A DNA stretch of 64,000 bases from Candidatus Gastranaerophilales bacterium (GTDB taxonomy: Bacteria > Cyanobacteriota > Vampirovibrionia > Gastranaerophilales > Gastranaerophilaceae): assembly GCA_017402995.1 (NCBI GenBank), contig JAFQOV010000025.1:62001-126000 (forward strand). The letters run 5' to 3'. The position numbers and the translations under genes are program-made. Shown piece by piece: positions 26,546 to 35,672 of this stretch. The notes beneath the pieces are model-generated. The model was not told the DNA's origin. It did no database searches and was given only the letters and a program-made list of their open reading frames with translations. Each line of letters starts with the position of its first letter. Position 1 is the first letter of the stretch.

Positions 26546-28288
26546 TTAATCTATTTCTTCCTCAAAAAGCTTATCTGCAAGCTTTTGTTCCGTTTTTCCA
26601 TTTAATCTTTTTGAAATTTTTCTCAATTTTTGAGCAATAACTTCCATCTCATCTGTCCAGATAAAATTATCCAAAACATATTTCTCGCCTGCTTCAAAGT
26701 CGCCATTCATTTGAATTTTTACAATTTCAGACAACATTTCATATGCTGTATCTACCATTTTTTCAATATGAACTGTTAAAAATCCGTCTTTTGAAATTTC
26801 AATTGCGCCTTTTTGAAGGAAATAATAATTTTGCATTACAGAGCGAACCCTATGCGCCTGAGACAATGTTGGCTTAGATTTCAACATGTTATCTGTCGCA
26901 TATGTTACAATGATTTTTTCTTTTTCTGCTTGTGAATATAAACCAGCTTCAGATAGTTTATCTAGCATTGAAAGAGCAACCATATCAGCCTTATTTTCTT
27001 CAATAATTGATTTATATTTTCCTAAAGCTTCACAACCCTCTTTCGGACCAAGGGAATGTCCGTTTTCATGCCCAATTGTAAAAGGATGGTCCATTTTATC
27101 GTCGTAATATTTATGCAAAGATTTTTCTAAAATATTATCTAATCTTTCTTGGATTTTTTGTTTGGCGTCGTCTGATGTCACAAAGCGAATTTGTCTATGA
27201 TATACGTTTCTTCTGCCACCGCCAATAGTTAAAGATAATTTATCATTATTTGGTAGATTTTCTGCTAATGTGATACCTGCACGAAAAGCACCAACATCTC
27301 CTGCAACTTCAATTAAATCAACATCTACCATTGTTTGAGATATTTCATTTTCATCACTGATAACTTGCTCATATTCGCTATTATATGGCATATTCATAGC
27401 CATTAAAGGAAGGAAATCTTTAACTTTTAAAATGTAATCTGTTCCTTCTTTGTTAACTATCCCAACGCGCGCGCCAAGATAATCTTTTGAAATGACATCA
27501 ATATTATTTTTGTCTAATAATGCCTTTAATTCAGCATTTTCCAAAACAGTTTCTGTCATTTCATCTGTATAATTTTCTCTTGTGATTGTAAATTCAAGTG
27601 GAGTATCTTGCAAAGTTGCCCATTTTTTATCAGCATATGCGTCTTTGATTGGGTCAGCCTCTAAAAATGCGTCTGCTTGAAGTCTTAAATATTCGTTGAA
27701 ATCAACGTTTGTAGATAAACAACTCGCTTTTAAAAGATATTTTGCAACTTGTTTAAAATCTTCTTTAAATTTATCAACAAAATCAATCGCAACAAGCTCG
27801 CTGCCTTTTCTTTCAACAACACTTCTTTGATTTAAGATTTTTTTAACTTCTAATGCCTTATTTTCTTTTAACATTTTAATTAAAATATCGTGAAATTCAG
27901 ATATTTCAAGGTCATCTGGATAGAGACCTCTGCCTTTTTTTAATTCTAAACCGCGAGCCAAAACAACAAGATTTGATTCGCAATCAAGCGCAAAAATGCC
28001 CTTTTGAGCGTCAAACAATATTTTTGTTAATTGCGCTTTTTTATTTCCTTTTTTGATTTCATCTTCTAGGTATTTTTTAAAACCAAGATTATGATGAGAA
28101 TCAAGTTGCATATTAATTTTTTCAATTATTCTTGCCGCTTTAACCAAATACGAAAGAGCGCCTTTGTCGCCGTCTTTAAGTGCTGCAAATTCGCTTGAAT
28201 CCACATCAAGCATTTTTTTAGTCACAAGATAGTCCTTGTGCGTTCTTTTTTCTAGTTCTTCTTGCGTCAAGTTTAATTCAAAATTCAT
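26546..28288 (-). CDS. M49-like (dipeptidyl-peptidase III fold) metallopeptidase
   Basis: A 580-aa cytosolic protein. Residues 407-411 are HENGH and residues 430-435 are EENKAD. These match the two zinc motifs of family M49 (HExxGH and EExRAE) in order and spacing, with the first motif shortened by one residue to HExGH. Pentapeptide HExxH-type motifs occur in some bacterial DPP III and in M49-like domains of plant Nudix proteins, as I recall. Expected activity is release of dipeptides from short peptides, but a hydrolase of another kind is possible. There is no signal peptide. It is monocistronic: a terminator lies upstream and the inverted-repeat element downstream. Confidence 0.75.
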   Translation of the reverse strand: MNFELNLTQEELEKRTHKDYLVTKKMLDVDSSEFAALKDGDKGALSYLVKAARIIEKINMQLDSHHNLGFKKYLEDEIKKGNKKAQLTKILFDAQKGIFALDCESNLVVLARGLELKKGRGLYPDDLEISEFHDILIKMLKENKALEVKKILNQRSVVERKGSELVAIDFVDKFKEDFKQVAKYLLKASCLSTNVDFNEYLRLQADAFLEADPIKDAYADKKWATLQDTPLEFTITRENYTDEMTETVLENAELKALLDKNNIDVISKDYLGARVGIVNKEGTDYILKVKDFLPLMAMNMPYNSEYEQVISDENEISQTMVDVDLIEVAGDVGAFRAGITLAENLPNNDKLSLTIGGGRRNVYHRQIRFVTSDDAKQKIQERLDNILEKSLHKYYDDKMDHPFTIGHENGHSLGPKEGCEALGKYKSIIEENKADMVALSMLDKLSEAGLYSQAEKEKIIVTYATDNMLKSKPTLSQAHRVRSVMQNYYFLQKGAIEISKDGFLTVHIEKMVDTAYEMLSEIVKIQMNGDFEAGEKYVLDNFIWTDEMEVIAQKLRKISKRLNGKTEQKLADKLFEEEID

Positions 28289-28321
28289 TATTCTATCCTT
28301 ATTTCTGATAAAAATATAATA

Positions 28322-28353
28322 TCAAAAATTAAGCCCCTTTAAAAGAGGCTTTA
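28322..28353 (-). terminator. Rho-independent terminator of the diguanylate cyclase gene
   Basis: On the minus strand AAGCCTCT and AGGGGCTT pair (one T-G) around a short A/T loop and lead into ATTTTT. It lies directly after the stop at 28355 and separates that gene from the M49-like gene. Confidence 0.75.
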
Positions 28354-28354
28354 A

Positions 28355-29740
28355 TTATTTATTTTGATATACAACAACTCTGTTTCTGCCGCTTTCTTTT
28401 GCTTGATATAGCGCTTCATCAGCGTTTTTATAGAGCATTTGCGGTTCTTTCATTGATTTATTAAATTCTGAAACACCAATTGAAATAGTAACAGAAATCT
28501 CTTTAACGTTTTCAATATTAAACTCTTCAATATTAATTTTTTTCTTTGCGACTGCTTCGTTTAACCTTTGTGCAACAATTTTTGCCTCGTCTAAATTTGT
28601 ATGCGGCAACAAGAAGATAAACTCTTCCCCACCGTAGCGAGAGGCGATATCCTCTTCTCTTAATTCTTTTTTGATTGTTTTTGCAACAGCTTTTAAAACA
28701 CAATCGCCAACTGCATGTCCATATGTGTCATTAACTTTTTTGAAAAAGTCAATATCAGACATAATGCAACATAAAGGTTGATTTTGTCTTTTTGCACTTG
28801 CCGTTGTTTCTCTTAAACGTTTTTCAAATTGATGGCGATTATTATAGCCCGTCAAAGCGTCAAGCGTTGCATATTCTAACACTTCAACATATGATTTAGC
28901 GCGTTCTAGGGTCACTTGTGCTTGAGATTTGATTTCATCTAAATATTCAATTTCTTTTGTTGTAATTTTATCAAAATGATTGTATGCAACAATTGCACCA
29001 TAAGGCTTTGAGTCAATGATAAGAGGGAAAATACCCATTTTACCATTTTGTTTTATCATTGTTTTAGATTTTGAATTTATCTCTTCTAAATATTCATAAA
29101 TTTTGTCATCTGAACATTTTTTTGGCCAAATTAATTTATATTCTTTTTTGTTTTTGTTTTTAATGAAAATATAAATCAAATGGTCATAAATGAACCCGTC
29201 AATCATTTCGCCCATAATCGGCAAAATATAATCTAGTTCATATTGAGTTTCTGTGATTTTTGCAATGTTTCTAACTGTTTGATGAAATTTTGATGAAGTT
29301 GATATCATTTCATTATTTTTTAAATTCATACAAAGCAAAGAAATTTGCGAAATTGCCAAAGGCAAAATTGAAAAAAAGTCATTTTTAGGTGAGATTTTTT
29401 CTCTTGATTTCAATTTTAAAAACCCGAGAGTTTTGTGCTTTTGAATTATTGGAAAATACAAAACGTCGTTAGAGATTTCATATTGGCTTTTTTGAATTAA
29501 AAAATTATCAAATCTGTTTCTAATTTCATCTTTACAACCATTCAAAGACAAGCTCTCCCAAGGCTTTTCAAAATCCTTCAAAAGATAAGAATATTCGTCC
29601 ATTAAAAAAATTTTCAACTCTTGCACAGGAAAAAAGATAGATAGCGCCTCTTTAAAAGCTTCAATTAATGTGCTTCTATCTGGGATATCGTCTGTTTTTG
29701 TTATTGTATAGATAAAATCATATAGTGTTTTAAAATCCAT
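28355..29740 (-). CDS. Diguanylate cyclase with GAF-like sensor
   Basis: A 461-aa cytosolic protein. Residues about 130-285 look like a GAF domain (GIFPLIIDSKPYGAIVAYN, TTKEIEYLDEIKSQAQVTLE), preceded by another, divergent sensor-like segment. Residues about 295-461 are a GGDEF domain with an active GGEEF signature (RYGGEEFIFLLP) and DIDFFKKVNDTYGHAVGD. It should make c-di-GMP from two GTP. No RxxD inhibitory site is obvious before the GGEEF. The start ATG directly follows the stop of the TPR membrane protein, so the two form one operon. Confidence 0.9.
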   Translation of the reverse strand: MDFKTLYDFIYTITKTDDIPDRSTLIEAFKEALSIFFPVQELKIFLMDEYSYLLKDFEKPWESLSLNGCKDEIRNRFDNFLIQKSQYEISNDVLYFPIIQKHKTLGFLKLKSREKISPKNDFFSILPLAISQISLLCMNLKNNEMISTSSKFHQTVRNIAKITETQYELDYILPIMGEMIDGFIYDHLIYIFIKNKNKKEYKLIWPKKCSDDKIYEYLEEINSKSKTMIKQNGKMGIFPLIIDSKPYGAIVAYNHFDKITTKEIEYLDEIKSQAQVTLERAKSYVEVLEYATLDALTGYNNRHQFEKRLRETTASAKRQNQPLCCIMSDIDFFKKVNDTYGHAVGDCVLKAVAKTIKKELREEDIASRYGGEEFIFLLPHTNLDEAKIVAQRLNEAVAKKKINIEEFNIENVKEISVTISIGVSEFNKSMKEPQMLYKNADEALYQAKESGRNRVVVYQNK

Positions 29741-30799
29741 CTAAGCGCCTTCTCCCACGAAAATCTCCCTGTTTGAACATTGACTAAAGCTTTTGATTAA
29801 ATCTTCGTCTTCAAACTCGTCTAAAATTAATTTTCCTGCTTTATATTTCATTAAGCTATTTTTTTCATCTGCCTCTCTAAGTTTTTTGAAATATTCAGTA
29901 TTATCTGATGCAGAGATTTTTTGATTAACTTGGGTTAAAACGTCGTAAATATATTTATGTTTTGTTGTATCTGCTTTTGAATCTAAAATTAAACCTGCTT
30001 TTTTAAATTCTGAAGCAGCACCTGTATAATTTTTCATGTCCATCAATAAAACTGCCAAGTTGAAATGTGCTTCATATTCCATTGGCTCAATTTCCATGGC
30101 TTTGCAATAGTAATATCCTGCTTGGTGCTGGTTTTTTAAAAGTTGATTAATCAAAGCAAGATTATAGTTTGCATTGTAATTGTTCAAGGTTTCAAGCGCT
30201 TTTTTATATGAATCATCTGCTTTTTGAAGATATTTCTTTCTTTCAGCACGATTTAAACCTGCAAGCAAAGATTTTGTGCGATATGCAAGCCCCATATTAT
30301 AAAAAGCTACGCCACGATTATGATTATATGATTTTTTGTTATCTACCAAAAATGGAATTTTGATGAATTTAGGTTTTGTTTCTGTAACCTTTTCGTATTC
30401 TCTTATTGCTTCATCTGTTTTATATGTTTCAGTCAAAATTATTGCATAATTAATTCTTGCAACTTCGTAATCTGGCTTGATTGCAAGAGCTTTTTTATAG
30501 TTTAATAATGCAGAATAATAATCTTCATATGCAACATAAATATTTGCAAGGTTATACATTGCACGATAATGTTTTGGGTGGAGCTTTATGGCATATTCGT
30601 AATAGTTAATTGCTTCTTGAAGATTATGATTTTTATATTCCTTATCACCACGATAAACCCAATAATAACCTTTCATGTGGCTATATTGTCGCTTATAGAA
30701 ATCAAAAAAGAAAAAAACAGAGGCGCCGAAAATCAAGATAAGCAACAAACTTACCACTTTAGCAACTGTTGATTGAAATATCTTTTTTAATTTATACAT
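29741..30799 (-). CDS. Membrane-anchored TPR protein
   Basis: A 352-aa protein with one N-terminal membrane helix (residues about 13-31, VAKVVSLLLILIFGASVFFF) followed by TPR repeats between about residues 50 and 270 (YYEYAIKLHPKHYRAMYNLA, YKKALAIKPDYEVARINYAI, YNLALINQLLKNQHQAGYYY). The repeats would face the periplasm if the N-terminus is cytosolic. It is directly followed by the diguanylate cyclase gene with no gap, so it may scaffold a surface complex tuned by c-di-GMP; that is inference. Confidence 0.85.
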   Translation of the reverse strand: MYKLKKIFQSTVAKVVSLLLILIFGASVFFFFDFYKRQYSHMKGYYWVYRGDKEYKNHNLQEAINYYEYAIKLHPKHYRAMYNLANIYVAYEDYYSALLNYKKALAIKPDYEVARINYAIILTETYKTDEAIREYEKVTETKPKFIKIPFLVDNKKSYNHNRGVAFYNMGLAYRTKSLLAGLNRAERKKYLQKADDSYKKALETLNNYNANYNLALINQLLKNQHQAGYYYCKAMEIEPMEYEAHFNLAVLLMDMKNYTGAASEFKKAGLILDSKADTTKHKYIYDVLTQVNQKISASDNTEYFKKLREADEKNSLMKYKAGKLILDEFEDEDLIKSFSQCSNREIFVGEGA

Positions 30800-30861
30800 A
30801 TTTTCTGGTATTTATTTGGCCTTACTTCGCTTTGCCGACTTAGCACCGGCTTGCGCCTTTT

Positions 30862-30937
30862 GCTCCTGTGGGTATTTCGGCTTTGTTCGGCTAAGTCGCC
30901 TCGCAACCTCAATTATCCTACGTCGCTATCGTTATGC
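30862..30937 (-). repeat. Modular intergenic repeat, copy A
   Basis: A 76-bp GC-richer block sharing nearly every base with copy D (35784-35859), from GCTCCTGTGGGTATTTCGGC to the ATTATCCTACGTCGC core. It overlaps the stop codon of the upstream TPR gene. A second module, GCCGACTTAGCACCGGCTTG (30835-30854), lies next to it and recurs beside copy B. Confidence 0.8.
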
Positions 30938-32551
30938 TTCAAACAGTTTATAAAGTCTATTTTCAATCAATGCAGAGTCCATCTCTTCTTTAACTTTATT
31001 AATGTTTAAAGCTTTTTGATATTGTTTTGCTGCTTGAATTTTTTCGCCCAATCCTTCGTGTGCTCTTGCAAGATTAAAATGCGCCAAAACATATTCAGGA
31101 CTGATTTCAACAGCAGTTTTGAAATATTCCATTGCTCTTGGCAAATCGCCAAGACCGTCCATGAAAACTACTCCAAGATTATTATATGCTATATCGTATG
31201 TTGAGTCTAGCTCTAGCGCTTTTGAATAGAAAATAATCGCCTTTTCAATGTAATCTTTTTCCCAATATGCCATTGCTAAACGAGAATAGATTTTTGGATT
31301 TTCACTATCATCTTTAAGCGCATATTCATAATATTCAATCGCTTTGTCTAAATCTTCAGTATCATAATAGATATCTGCAATTGCTTCGTGGATTTGTGAT
31401 TTATTTTTTGTTAAAAGCAAGCTATTTTGAAGCATTGAAATTGCAGCTTCAGAATTACCTTTAACTTGGTGATAAATTGCTGCTAAAGCTTGCGCTACAA
31501 TAGCAGACCATTCGTTATTTGGATTTGCCTCAAGCGCTTTTTGATATAATTCAATAGCAGAATCGTACTGTTCAAGTTGAACATAAGCATAAGCAAGCGA
31601 ATTTTGATAATATGGGTTGTTTTCTTCATATTTCATTGCAAGCTTAAATGCACTTAAAGCGTTAATTTTTTCATCTTTTTTAAGATACAAATGACCAAGT
31701 TCATAATAACATTTTGACAATTCAGGATATTTATTTGCCAAAATTGTATAGTAATCAACAAGCTCGTTAATCTTGTCGCTTTGATATTTTTCTAAATATT
31801 CAATAGCGTTAACAATTTTAATTGGGTCGTTATTTGATAAAATTACAACATTATTTAAACAATCAAGCGCGATATCATGGCGATTTTTCTTGATTGCAAT
31901 ACGCGCCATGCGTTCGTATAAAACAATTGATTTTTTAGAGTTATCAACTGCACTCAAATAAAGGTTATAGGCTTTCTTTTCAGAATTAATTTTTTCAAAG
32001 AATTTGCCAACAGTTCTATGGCGAACAAAGTTGATATCGTCTGCAATATTGTGAGCTAAAAGTTTCAAACTTGTTTTGTCAAACAAGCTCATCAATGCGC
32101 CTGTAAAACCGTAATATAGCGCATTTGAGATGTCACTAATTGAATTTTTTGAAACTTGATTTTTGATTTTTTCAAGCATTGTCAAAGCCAAAACAAGTCT
32201 TGTTCTGGAAATTGCTGGCTTTAATTTAATAGCTTCTTTAAATTCTGCTTCTGCTGCGTCAAACTCTTGATTTAAAGAAAGAAAATATCCCAAATACATA
32301 TGCGCATTTGCGTCATTTGGCGCTACATTAACCGCTTTTTTACATTGTTCAATAGCACTCTCAAGTCCAATTTGACCATTTTTGTGCAAAAGTGTGGCAA
32401 GGTGATAATATGCGCTTGTGACTTGCGGATTTTCCTTAATTGTTTCAATATAACAATTAATTGCAGTCGTCAAATCTTCATTAGTAGGCTTCAAAAGATA
32501 TCTTTGATGTGCCTCTGTTGCCATTTCAAGCGTATTTTGAGCATTAGTCAT
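30932..32551 (-). CDS. Large TPR repeat protein
   Basis: A 539-aa protein built almost wholly of tetratricopeptide repeats, with at least ten units (AYYHLATLLHKNGQIGLESA, AHMYLGYFLSLNQEFDAAEA, CYYELGHLYLKKDEKINAL, AYNNLGVVFMDGLGDLPRAM, AHFNLARAHEGLGEKIQAAK). It has no membrane segment or signal peptide. The frame opens at a TTG at 32632, but ATG 32551 (MTNAQNTLEM) is the better start; neither has a strong Shine-Dalgarno. Its stop lies inside intergenic repeat copy A. It is a scaffold protein; the client is unknown. Confidence 0.85.
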   Translation of the reverse strand: MTNAQNTLEMATEAHQRYLLKPTNEDLTTAINCYIETIKENPQVTSAYYHLATLLHKNGQIGLESAIEQCKKAVNVAPNDANAHMYLGYFLSLNQEFDAAEAEFKEAIKLKPAISRTRLVLALTMLEKIKNQVSKNSISDISNALYYGFTGALMSLFDKTSLKLLAHNIADDINFVRHRTVGKFFEKINSEKKAYNLYLSAVDNSKKSIVLYERMARIAIKKNRHDIALDCLNNVVILSNNDPIKIVNAIEYLEKYQSDKINELVDYYTILANKYPELSKCYYELGHLYLKKDEKINALSAFKLAMKYEENNPYYQNSLAYAYVQLEQYDSAIELYQKALEANPNNEWSAIVAQALAAIYHQVKGNSEAAISMLQNSLLLTKNKSQIHEAIADIYYDTEDLDKAIEYYEYALKDDSENPKIYSRLAMAYWEKDYIEKAIIFYSKALELDSTYDIAYNNLGVVFMDGLGDLPRAMEYFKTAVEISPEYVLAHFNLARAHEGLGEKIQAAKQYQKALNINKVKEEMDSALIENRLYKLFEA

Positions 32552-32704
32552 AGTTGTAACGTCTTTTCTATTTGGGGAAATCTCTCTACATAAAATAAGT
32601 TCAATACTACATAAACTATCGATTTTACACAATTATGCTTGAATTGATAACACTTTAAATCATCTATACGTATGAAATACGAAAGTCGAGACAAGCTATA
32701 GGTA

Positions 32705-33085
32705 TTATTTCCTAAACACCCAAAACTTCAAAATCACAAACGAAGTCAAAGCAACAGGGAAAATTAAAATTGCTTGAGCAAAATATTCATTTACATATTT
32801 AATTAAAAAATTTAATAAAATGCTATTTAAGAAAAAAGTAAAAACATAACTCAAAACAAATTTAAAAAGCAAACGATTGTCATTGTTTTTAAAAACAATA
32901 CTTCCAGTCGTTTTAAAATTCCACAAAACCCCAAAAATATATTGAAAAAATAGCGCCAAATTTGCAACCAAGCCAATAGCAACAAAAAAGGCATACAAAA
33001 CATAGGAAACGAAGGTATTTAACAAGCCAACAAAAATGAATTTAAAAAATTTCTCATCAAATTTTGAAAAAATTCCAAAAAACAT
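32705..33085 (-). CDS. GtrA family membrane protein
   Basis: A 126-aa protein with four hydrophobic helices and the GtrA pattern FKFIFVGLLNTFVSYVLYAF, followed by LWNFKTTGSIVFKNN and ending LTSFVILKFWVFRK. GtrA proteins are thought to help move polyprenyl-linked sugars across the membrane. The frame is open back to 33214 inside rplA, but that stretch contains the rplA terminator. I therefore place the start at ATG 33085, which gives the usual family length. No glycosyltransferase gene is adjacent; the GT2-GtrA fusion is elsewhere in the window. Confidence 0.75.
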   Translation of the reverse strand: MFFGIFSKFDEKFFKFIFVGLLNTFVSYVLYAFFVAIGLVANLALFFQYIFGVLWNFKTTGSIVFKNNDNRLLFKFVLSYVFTFFLNSILLNFLIKYVNEYFAQAILIFPVALTSFVILKFWVFRK

Positions 33086-33110
33086 TTTTTTATGAATATA
33101 GTGAAAAACA

Positions 33111-33151
33111 CAAGAAAGCACAGCCCTAAATTTCTTATAGGCTGTGCTTTC
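33111..33151 (-). terminator. Terminator of the rplK-rplA operon
   Basis: On the minus strand GAAAGCACAGCC and GGCTGTGCTTTC form a perfect 12-bp stem with a 14-nt loop, followed by a T-rich run. It lies 20 bp after the rplA stop. Confidence 0.8.
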
Positions 33152-33170
33152 AGTAATTTTATTATAAAAA

Positions 33171-33896
33171 TTAGCCAACATATTCTTTAACTTCAGCAGG
33201 TGTGTTTTTAGCATCTAATTTGATACCAGGACCCATTGTAGTTGAAAGATATACTGATTTTAGATATGTACCTTTTGCTGCAGATGGTTTTGCTTTAATA
33301 ACAGCGTCAGCCAATGTAGCAAAGTTTTTCATTAAATCATCTGTTGAGAATTTCATTTTGCCAAGAGGAACGTGAATCATGCCTTGTTTGTCAGCACGGA
33401 ATTCAACTTTACCAGCTTTAGCATCTTTAACTGCACGAGCTACGTCAGTTGTAACTGTACCTGTTTTTGGGTTTGGCATTAAGCCTTTTGGACCAAGTAC
33501 TCTACCTAATTTACCTAATTTAGGCATCATATCAGGTGTTGCAATTAAAGTATCAAATTCAAACCAACCGTCAGAAATTTTATCGATAATTTCTTCTGAA
33601 CCAGCTTCTTCTGCGCCTGCTTCTTTTGCCGCAGCAACTAAGTCAGCTTTTGCAATAACACAAACTCTAACTTCTTTACCAAGACCAGCAGGTAAAACTG
33701 TTGTTGATCTGATTTGTTGGTCAGCATGTTTTACATCAATACCAAGACGCATATGGCATTCTAAAGTTTCATCAAATTTAGAAGTTGCTTGCGCGATTTC
33801 TTGAAGTTTTTTAATTGCTTCAACAGCTGATGTTGGTTGAGCAAAATCTGCCAACATTTCGTTTATTTTCTTTTGTTTTTTGGTTAATTTAGCCAT
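33171..33896 (-). CDS. rplA: Ribosomal protein L1
   Basis: A 241-aa large-subunit protein that binds the L1 stalk of 23S rRNA and usually represses its own operon. Motifs include the [13 protein letters not shown]-like segment (here [17 protein letters not shown]), [31 protein letters not shown] and the C-terminal [25 protein letters not shown] precedes the ATG. It follows rplK by 53 bp containing an L1-site-like hairpin. The usual downstream rplJ and rplL are absent: a terminator and a GtrA gene follow. Confidence 0.97.
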   Translation of the reverse strand: MAKLTKKQKKINEMLADFAQPTSAVEAIKKLQEIAQATSKFDETLECHMRLGIDVKHADQQIRSTTVLPAGLGKEVRVCVIAKADLVAAAKEAGAEEAGSEEIIDKISDGWFEFDTLIATPDMMPKLGKLGRVLGPKGLMPNPKTGTVTTDVARAVKDAKAGKVEFRADKQGMIHVPLGKMKFSTDDLMKNFATLADAVIKAKPSAAKGTYLKSVYLSTTMGPGIKLDAKNTPAEVKEYVG

Positions 33897-33910
33897 TTTT
33901 TTCTCCTTTT

Positions 33911-33949
33911 GTGGTAATTAACGACAACCTTTAAGTTGTCTCCCATCTA
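33911..33949 (-). promoter_or_regulatory. Probable L1 autoregulatory site before rplA
   Basis: The RNA reads GATGGGAG, then a GACAAC-TTAAAG-GTTGTC hairpin, then GTTAATTACCAC. The two flanking strands resemble the L1-binding region of 23S rRNA (GGUGGGAG and GAAAUACCAC). The second strand abuts the Shine-Dalgarno of rplA, so L1 bound here could block translation. A related element precedes rplK. Confidence 0.45.
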
Positions 33950-34387
33950 CTATTGTGCAACTGTTACGCCCATTGATCTTGCAGTACCTTTAATCATTTC
34001 TACTGCAGCTTCTAATGATGTAGCGTTTAAGTCGTCCATTTTAATTTTTGCGATTTTTTCAAGTTGTTCTTGAGTTAATTGAGCAACTTTGTTTTTATTA
34101 GGAACAGCAGAACCTTTTGGAAGATTCAATTCTTTCTTAATTAAAACAGCAGCTGGAGGTGATTTGATAACGAAGTCAAAACTTCTGTCTTCGTATACAT
34201 CAATTACAACAGGAATGATGTAACCAGCTTGTGATGCAGTTCTGTCATTGAACTGTTTGCAAAAATCCATGATATTAACACCTTTTTGACCCAATGCTGG
34301 ACCAACTGGTGGAGATGGATTTGCTTTTCCGGCTTCAATTTGCAATTTGATTTTGCCGGTAACTTTTTTGTTTGATTTTGGTGCCAT
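33950..34387 (-). CDS. rplK: Ribosomal protein L11
   Basis: A 145-aa protein of the GTPase-associated centre of the 50S subunit. Typical segments are [51 protein letters not shown] and GTARSMGV near the C-terminus. AAAGGAGAA lies just before the ATG. It lies in the conserved order secE-nusG-rplK-rplA; the gap from nusG is 244 bp and holds intergenic repeat copy B and an L1-site-like element. Confidence 0.97.
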   Translation of the reverse strand: MAPKSNKKVTGKIKLQIEAGKANPSPPVGPALGQKGVNIMDFCKQFNDRTASQAGYIIPVVIDVYEDRSFDFVIKSPPAAVLIKKELNLPKGSAVPNKNKVAQLTQEQLEKIAKIKMDDLNATSLEAAVEMIKGTARSMGVTVAQ

Positions 34388-34401
34388 TTTATTCTCCTTT
34401 C

Positions 34402-34435
34402 GTGGTAATTACGGATTTATATCCTTCCACTATTT
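34402..34435 (-). promoter_or_regulatory. Probable L1 site before rplK
   Basis: The RNA reads AATAGTGGAA, then a GGAT-ATAA-ATCC hairpin, then GTAATTACCAC directly before AAAGGAG. It shares the TAATTACCAC strand and the spacing to the Shine-Dalgarno with the element before rplA, though its hairpin differs. Confidence 0.4.
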
Positions 34436-34496
34436 GCACTTTATCTTTTCTATGTACCTTTTGGCTTTTGCCTTTTTTGAAAACGCTGTACCTTTG

Positions 34497-34580
34497 GCTC
34501 GTGTGGGTATCTCGCTAAAGCTCACTTTTGCTATCGCTGGCGTTCGCTCGCTCGATTATCCTACCTCGCCATCGTAATGC
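34497..34580 (-). repeat. Modular intergenic repeat, copy B
   Basis: An 84-bp copy between nusG and rplK. It keeps GTGTGGGTAT-CTCGC at one end and GATTATCCTACCTCGC at the other, with a diverged middle. A GCCGATTTACGCACCGGCTC module at 34602-34621 matches the one beside copy A. Confidence 0.7.
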
Positions 34581-34631
34581 TCAATCGCCAAAACTTGTCG
34601 TTTTGCCGATTTACGCACCGGCTCACGCTTT

Positions 34632-35261
34632 CTATACTTTTTGTATTTGTTTGTATTCAAGTTCAACCGGTGTCTCACGACCAAATATAGACACCATTGC
34701 TCTTAATTTTGATTTATCAGGATAAACTTCTGTAATATCCCCAATGAATTCAGCAAACGGACCAGAAATGATACGAACTTTGTCGCCAACTTTAACGTCA
34801 AGTTCGATTTTAGTAACTGTTTGTTGACCTCTGTGAATAATCTTTTTAATTTCAGAATCTTTAGCAGGAATTGGTTTTTTAGCAGTTCCAACAAATTTTG
34901 TAACCCCTGCAGTATGACGAACTACATACCAAGAATCGTCGTCCATAATCATTTCAACAAGAACATATCCAGGGAAGATTTTTTCTTCTTTTTTAGTCTT
35001 TTTACCTGAACGAACTTGAGTAATGGTTTTTTGAGGAACTTCAATTCTAAAGATTTTTTCACCCATGTTCATATATTCAATACGTTTTTCAAGGTTAACT
35101 TTAACTTTGTTTTCGTAGCCAGAATATGTATGAACAACATACCATCTTTTCTTTGGAGCTTTTTCAACATTGTGAGTTGGCTCTTTGCTGATGTAGATAT
35201 TTTCTTCAACAGCTTGTTCGTTTAATTCTTGTTCTTGAATTTCGTTTTCTTTTTCTGCCAT
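34632..35261 (-). CDS. nusG: Transcription termination/antitermination factor NusG
   Basis: A 209-aa RNA polymerase-binding factor. After an acidic N-terminal extension of about 37 residues, the NGN domain starts at KRWYVVHTYSGYENKVK and includes FPGYVLVEMIMDDDSWYVV and RHTAGVTKFVG. The C-terminal KOW domain (VGDKVRIISGPFAEFIGDIT) is complete. It lies 11 bp or more downstream of secE on the same strand, the classical arrangement. Confidence 0.97.
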   Translation of the reverse strand: MAEKENEIQEQELNEQAVEENIYISKEPTHNVEKAPKKRWYVVHTYSGYENKVKVNLEKRIEYMNMGEKIFRIEVPQKTITQVRSGKKTKKEEKIFPGYVLVEMIMDDDSWYVVRHTAGVTKFVGTAKKPIPAKDSEIKKIIHRGQQTVTKIELDVKVGDKVRIISGPFAEFIGDITEVYPDKSKLRAMVSIFGRETPVELEYKQIQKV

Positions 35262-35271
35262 TTTTCAACCT

Positions 35272-35487
35272 TTACTTAATTAGCCCCAACAGAGCTTTAA
35301 AAATTATATCCATAAAATAAACAACTAAAGTAAAAAATGTGACAACCAATAAAACAATTCCGCACTCAGCGATAATTTGTTTTTTAGTAGGCCAAGAAAC
35401 CTTAGACCACTCAGTTTTCACACCTTTAAAATATGTCACCATATCTTCTTTAAAAGTATTTTTTTGTGAGTTTTTTTCCGCTGTCAT
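35272..35487 (-). CDS. secE: Preprotein translocase subunit SecE
   Basis: A 71-aa single-span membrane protein. The conserved amphipathic segment FKGVKTEWSKVSWPTKKQII precedes one hydrophobic helix (CGIVLLVVTFFTLVVYFMDI), the expected layout of a short SecE that clamps SecY. The frame continues up to a GTG at 35520, but ATG 35487 is the usual family start. tRNA-Trp lies upstream and nusG downstream. Confidence 0.93.
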   Translation of the reverse strand: MTAEKNSQKNTFKEDMVTYFKGVKTEWSKVSWPTKKQIIAECGIVLLVVTFFTLVVYFMDIIFKALLGLIK

Positions 35488-35535
35488 TTTTTTACTTTCT
35501 TTGCCGTTTTGGCTTAACACATTTTGTGGTATTTG

Positions 35536-35617
35536 GCTCCTGTTGGTATCTCGCTTGTTTTCGCTTTGCTATCGCACTCGCTCAAAAGCTCGATATCCTA
35601 CGTCACCTGTCAATTGT
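35536..35617 (-). repeat. Modular intergenic repeat, copy C
   Basis: An 82-bp copy between tRNA-Trp and secE. It begins GCTCCTGTTGGTATCTCGC and ends with CGATATCCTACGTCACCTGT. Its middle (TTCGCTTTGCTATCGCACTC) resembles copy B more than A or D. Confidence 0.7.
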
Positions 35618-35672
35618 TCCGCATAAACAAAATTCGACATTTTGTTTATGTTTCACTCTGTTTTATTTAATT

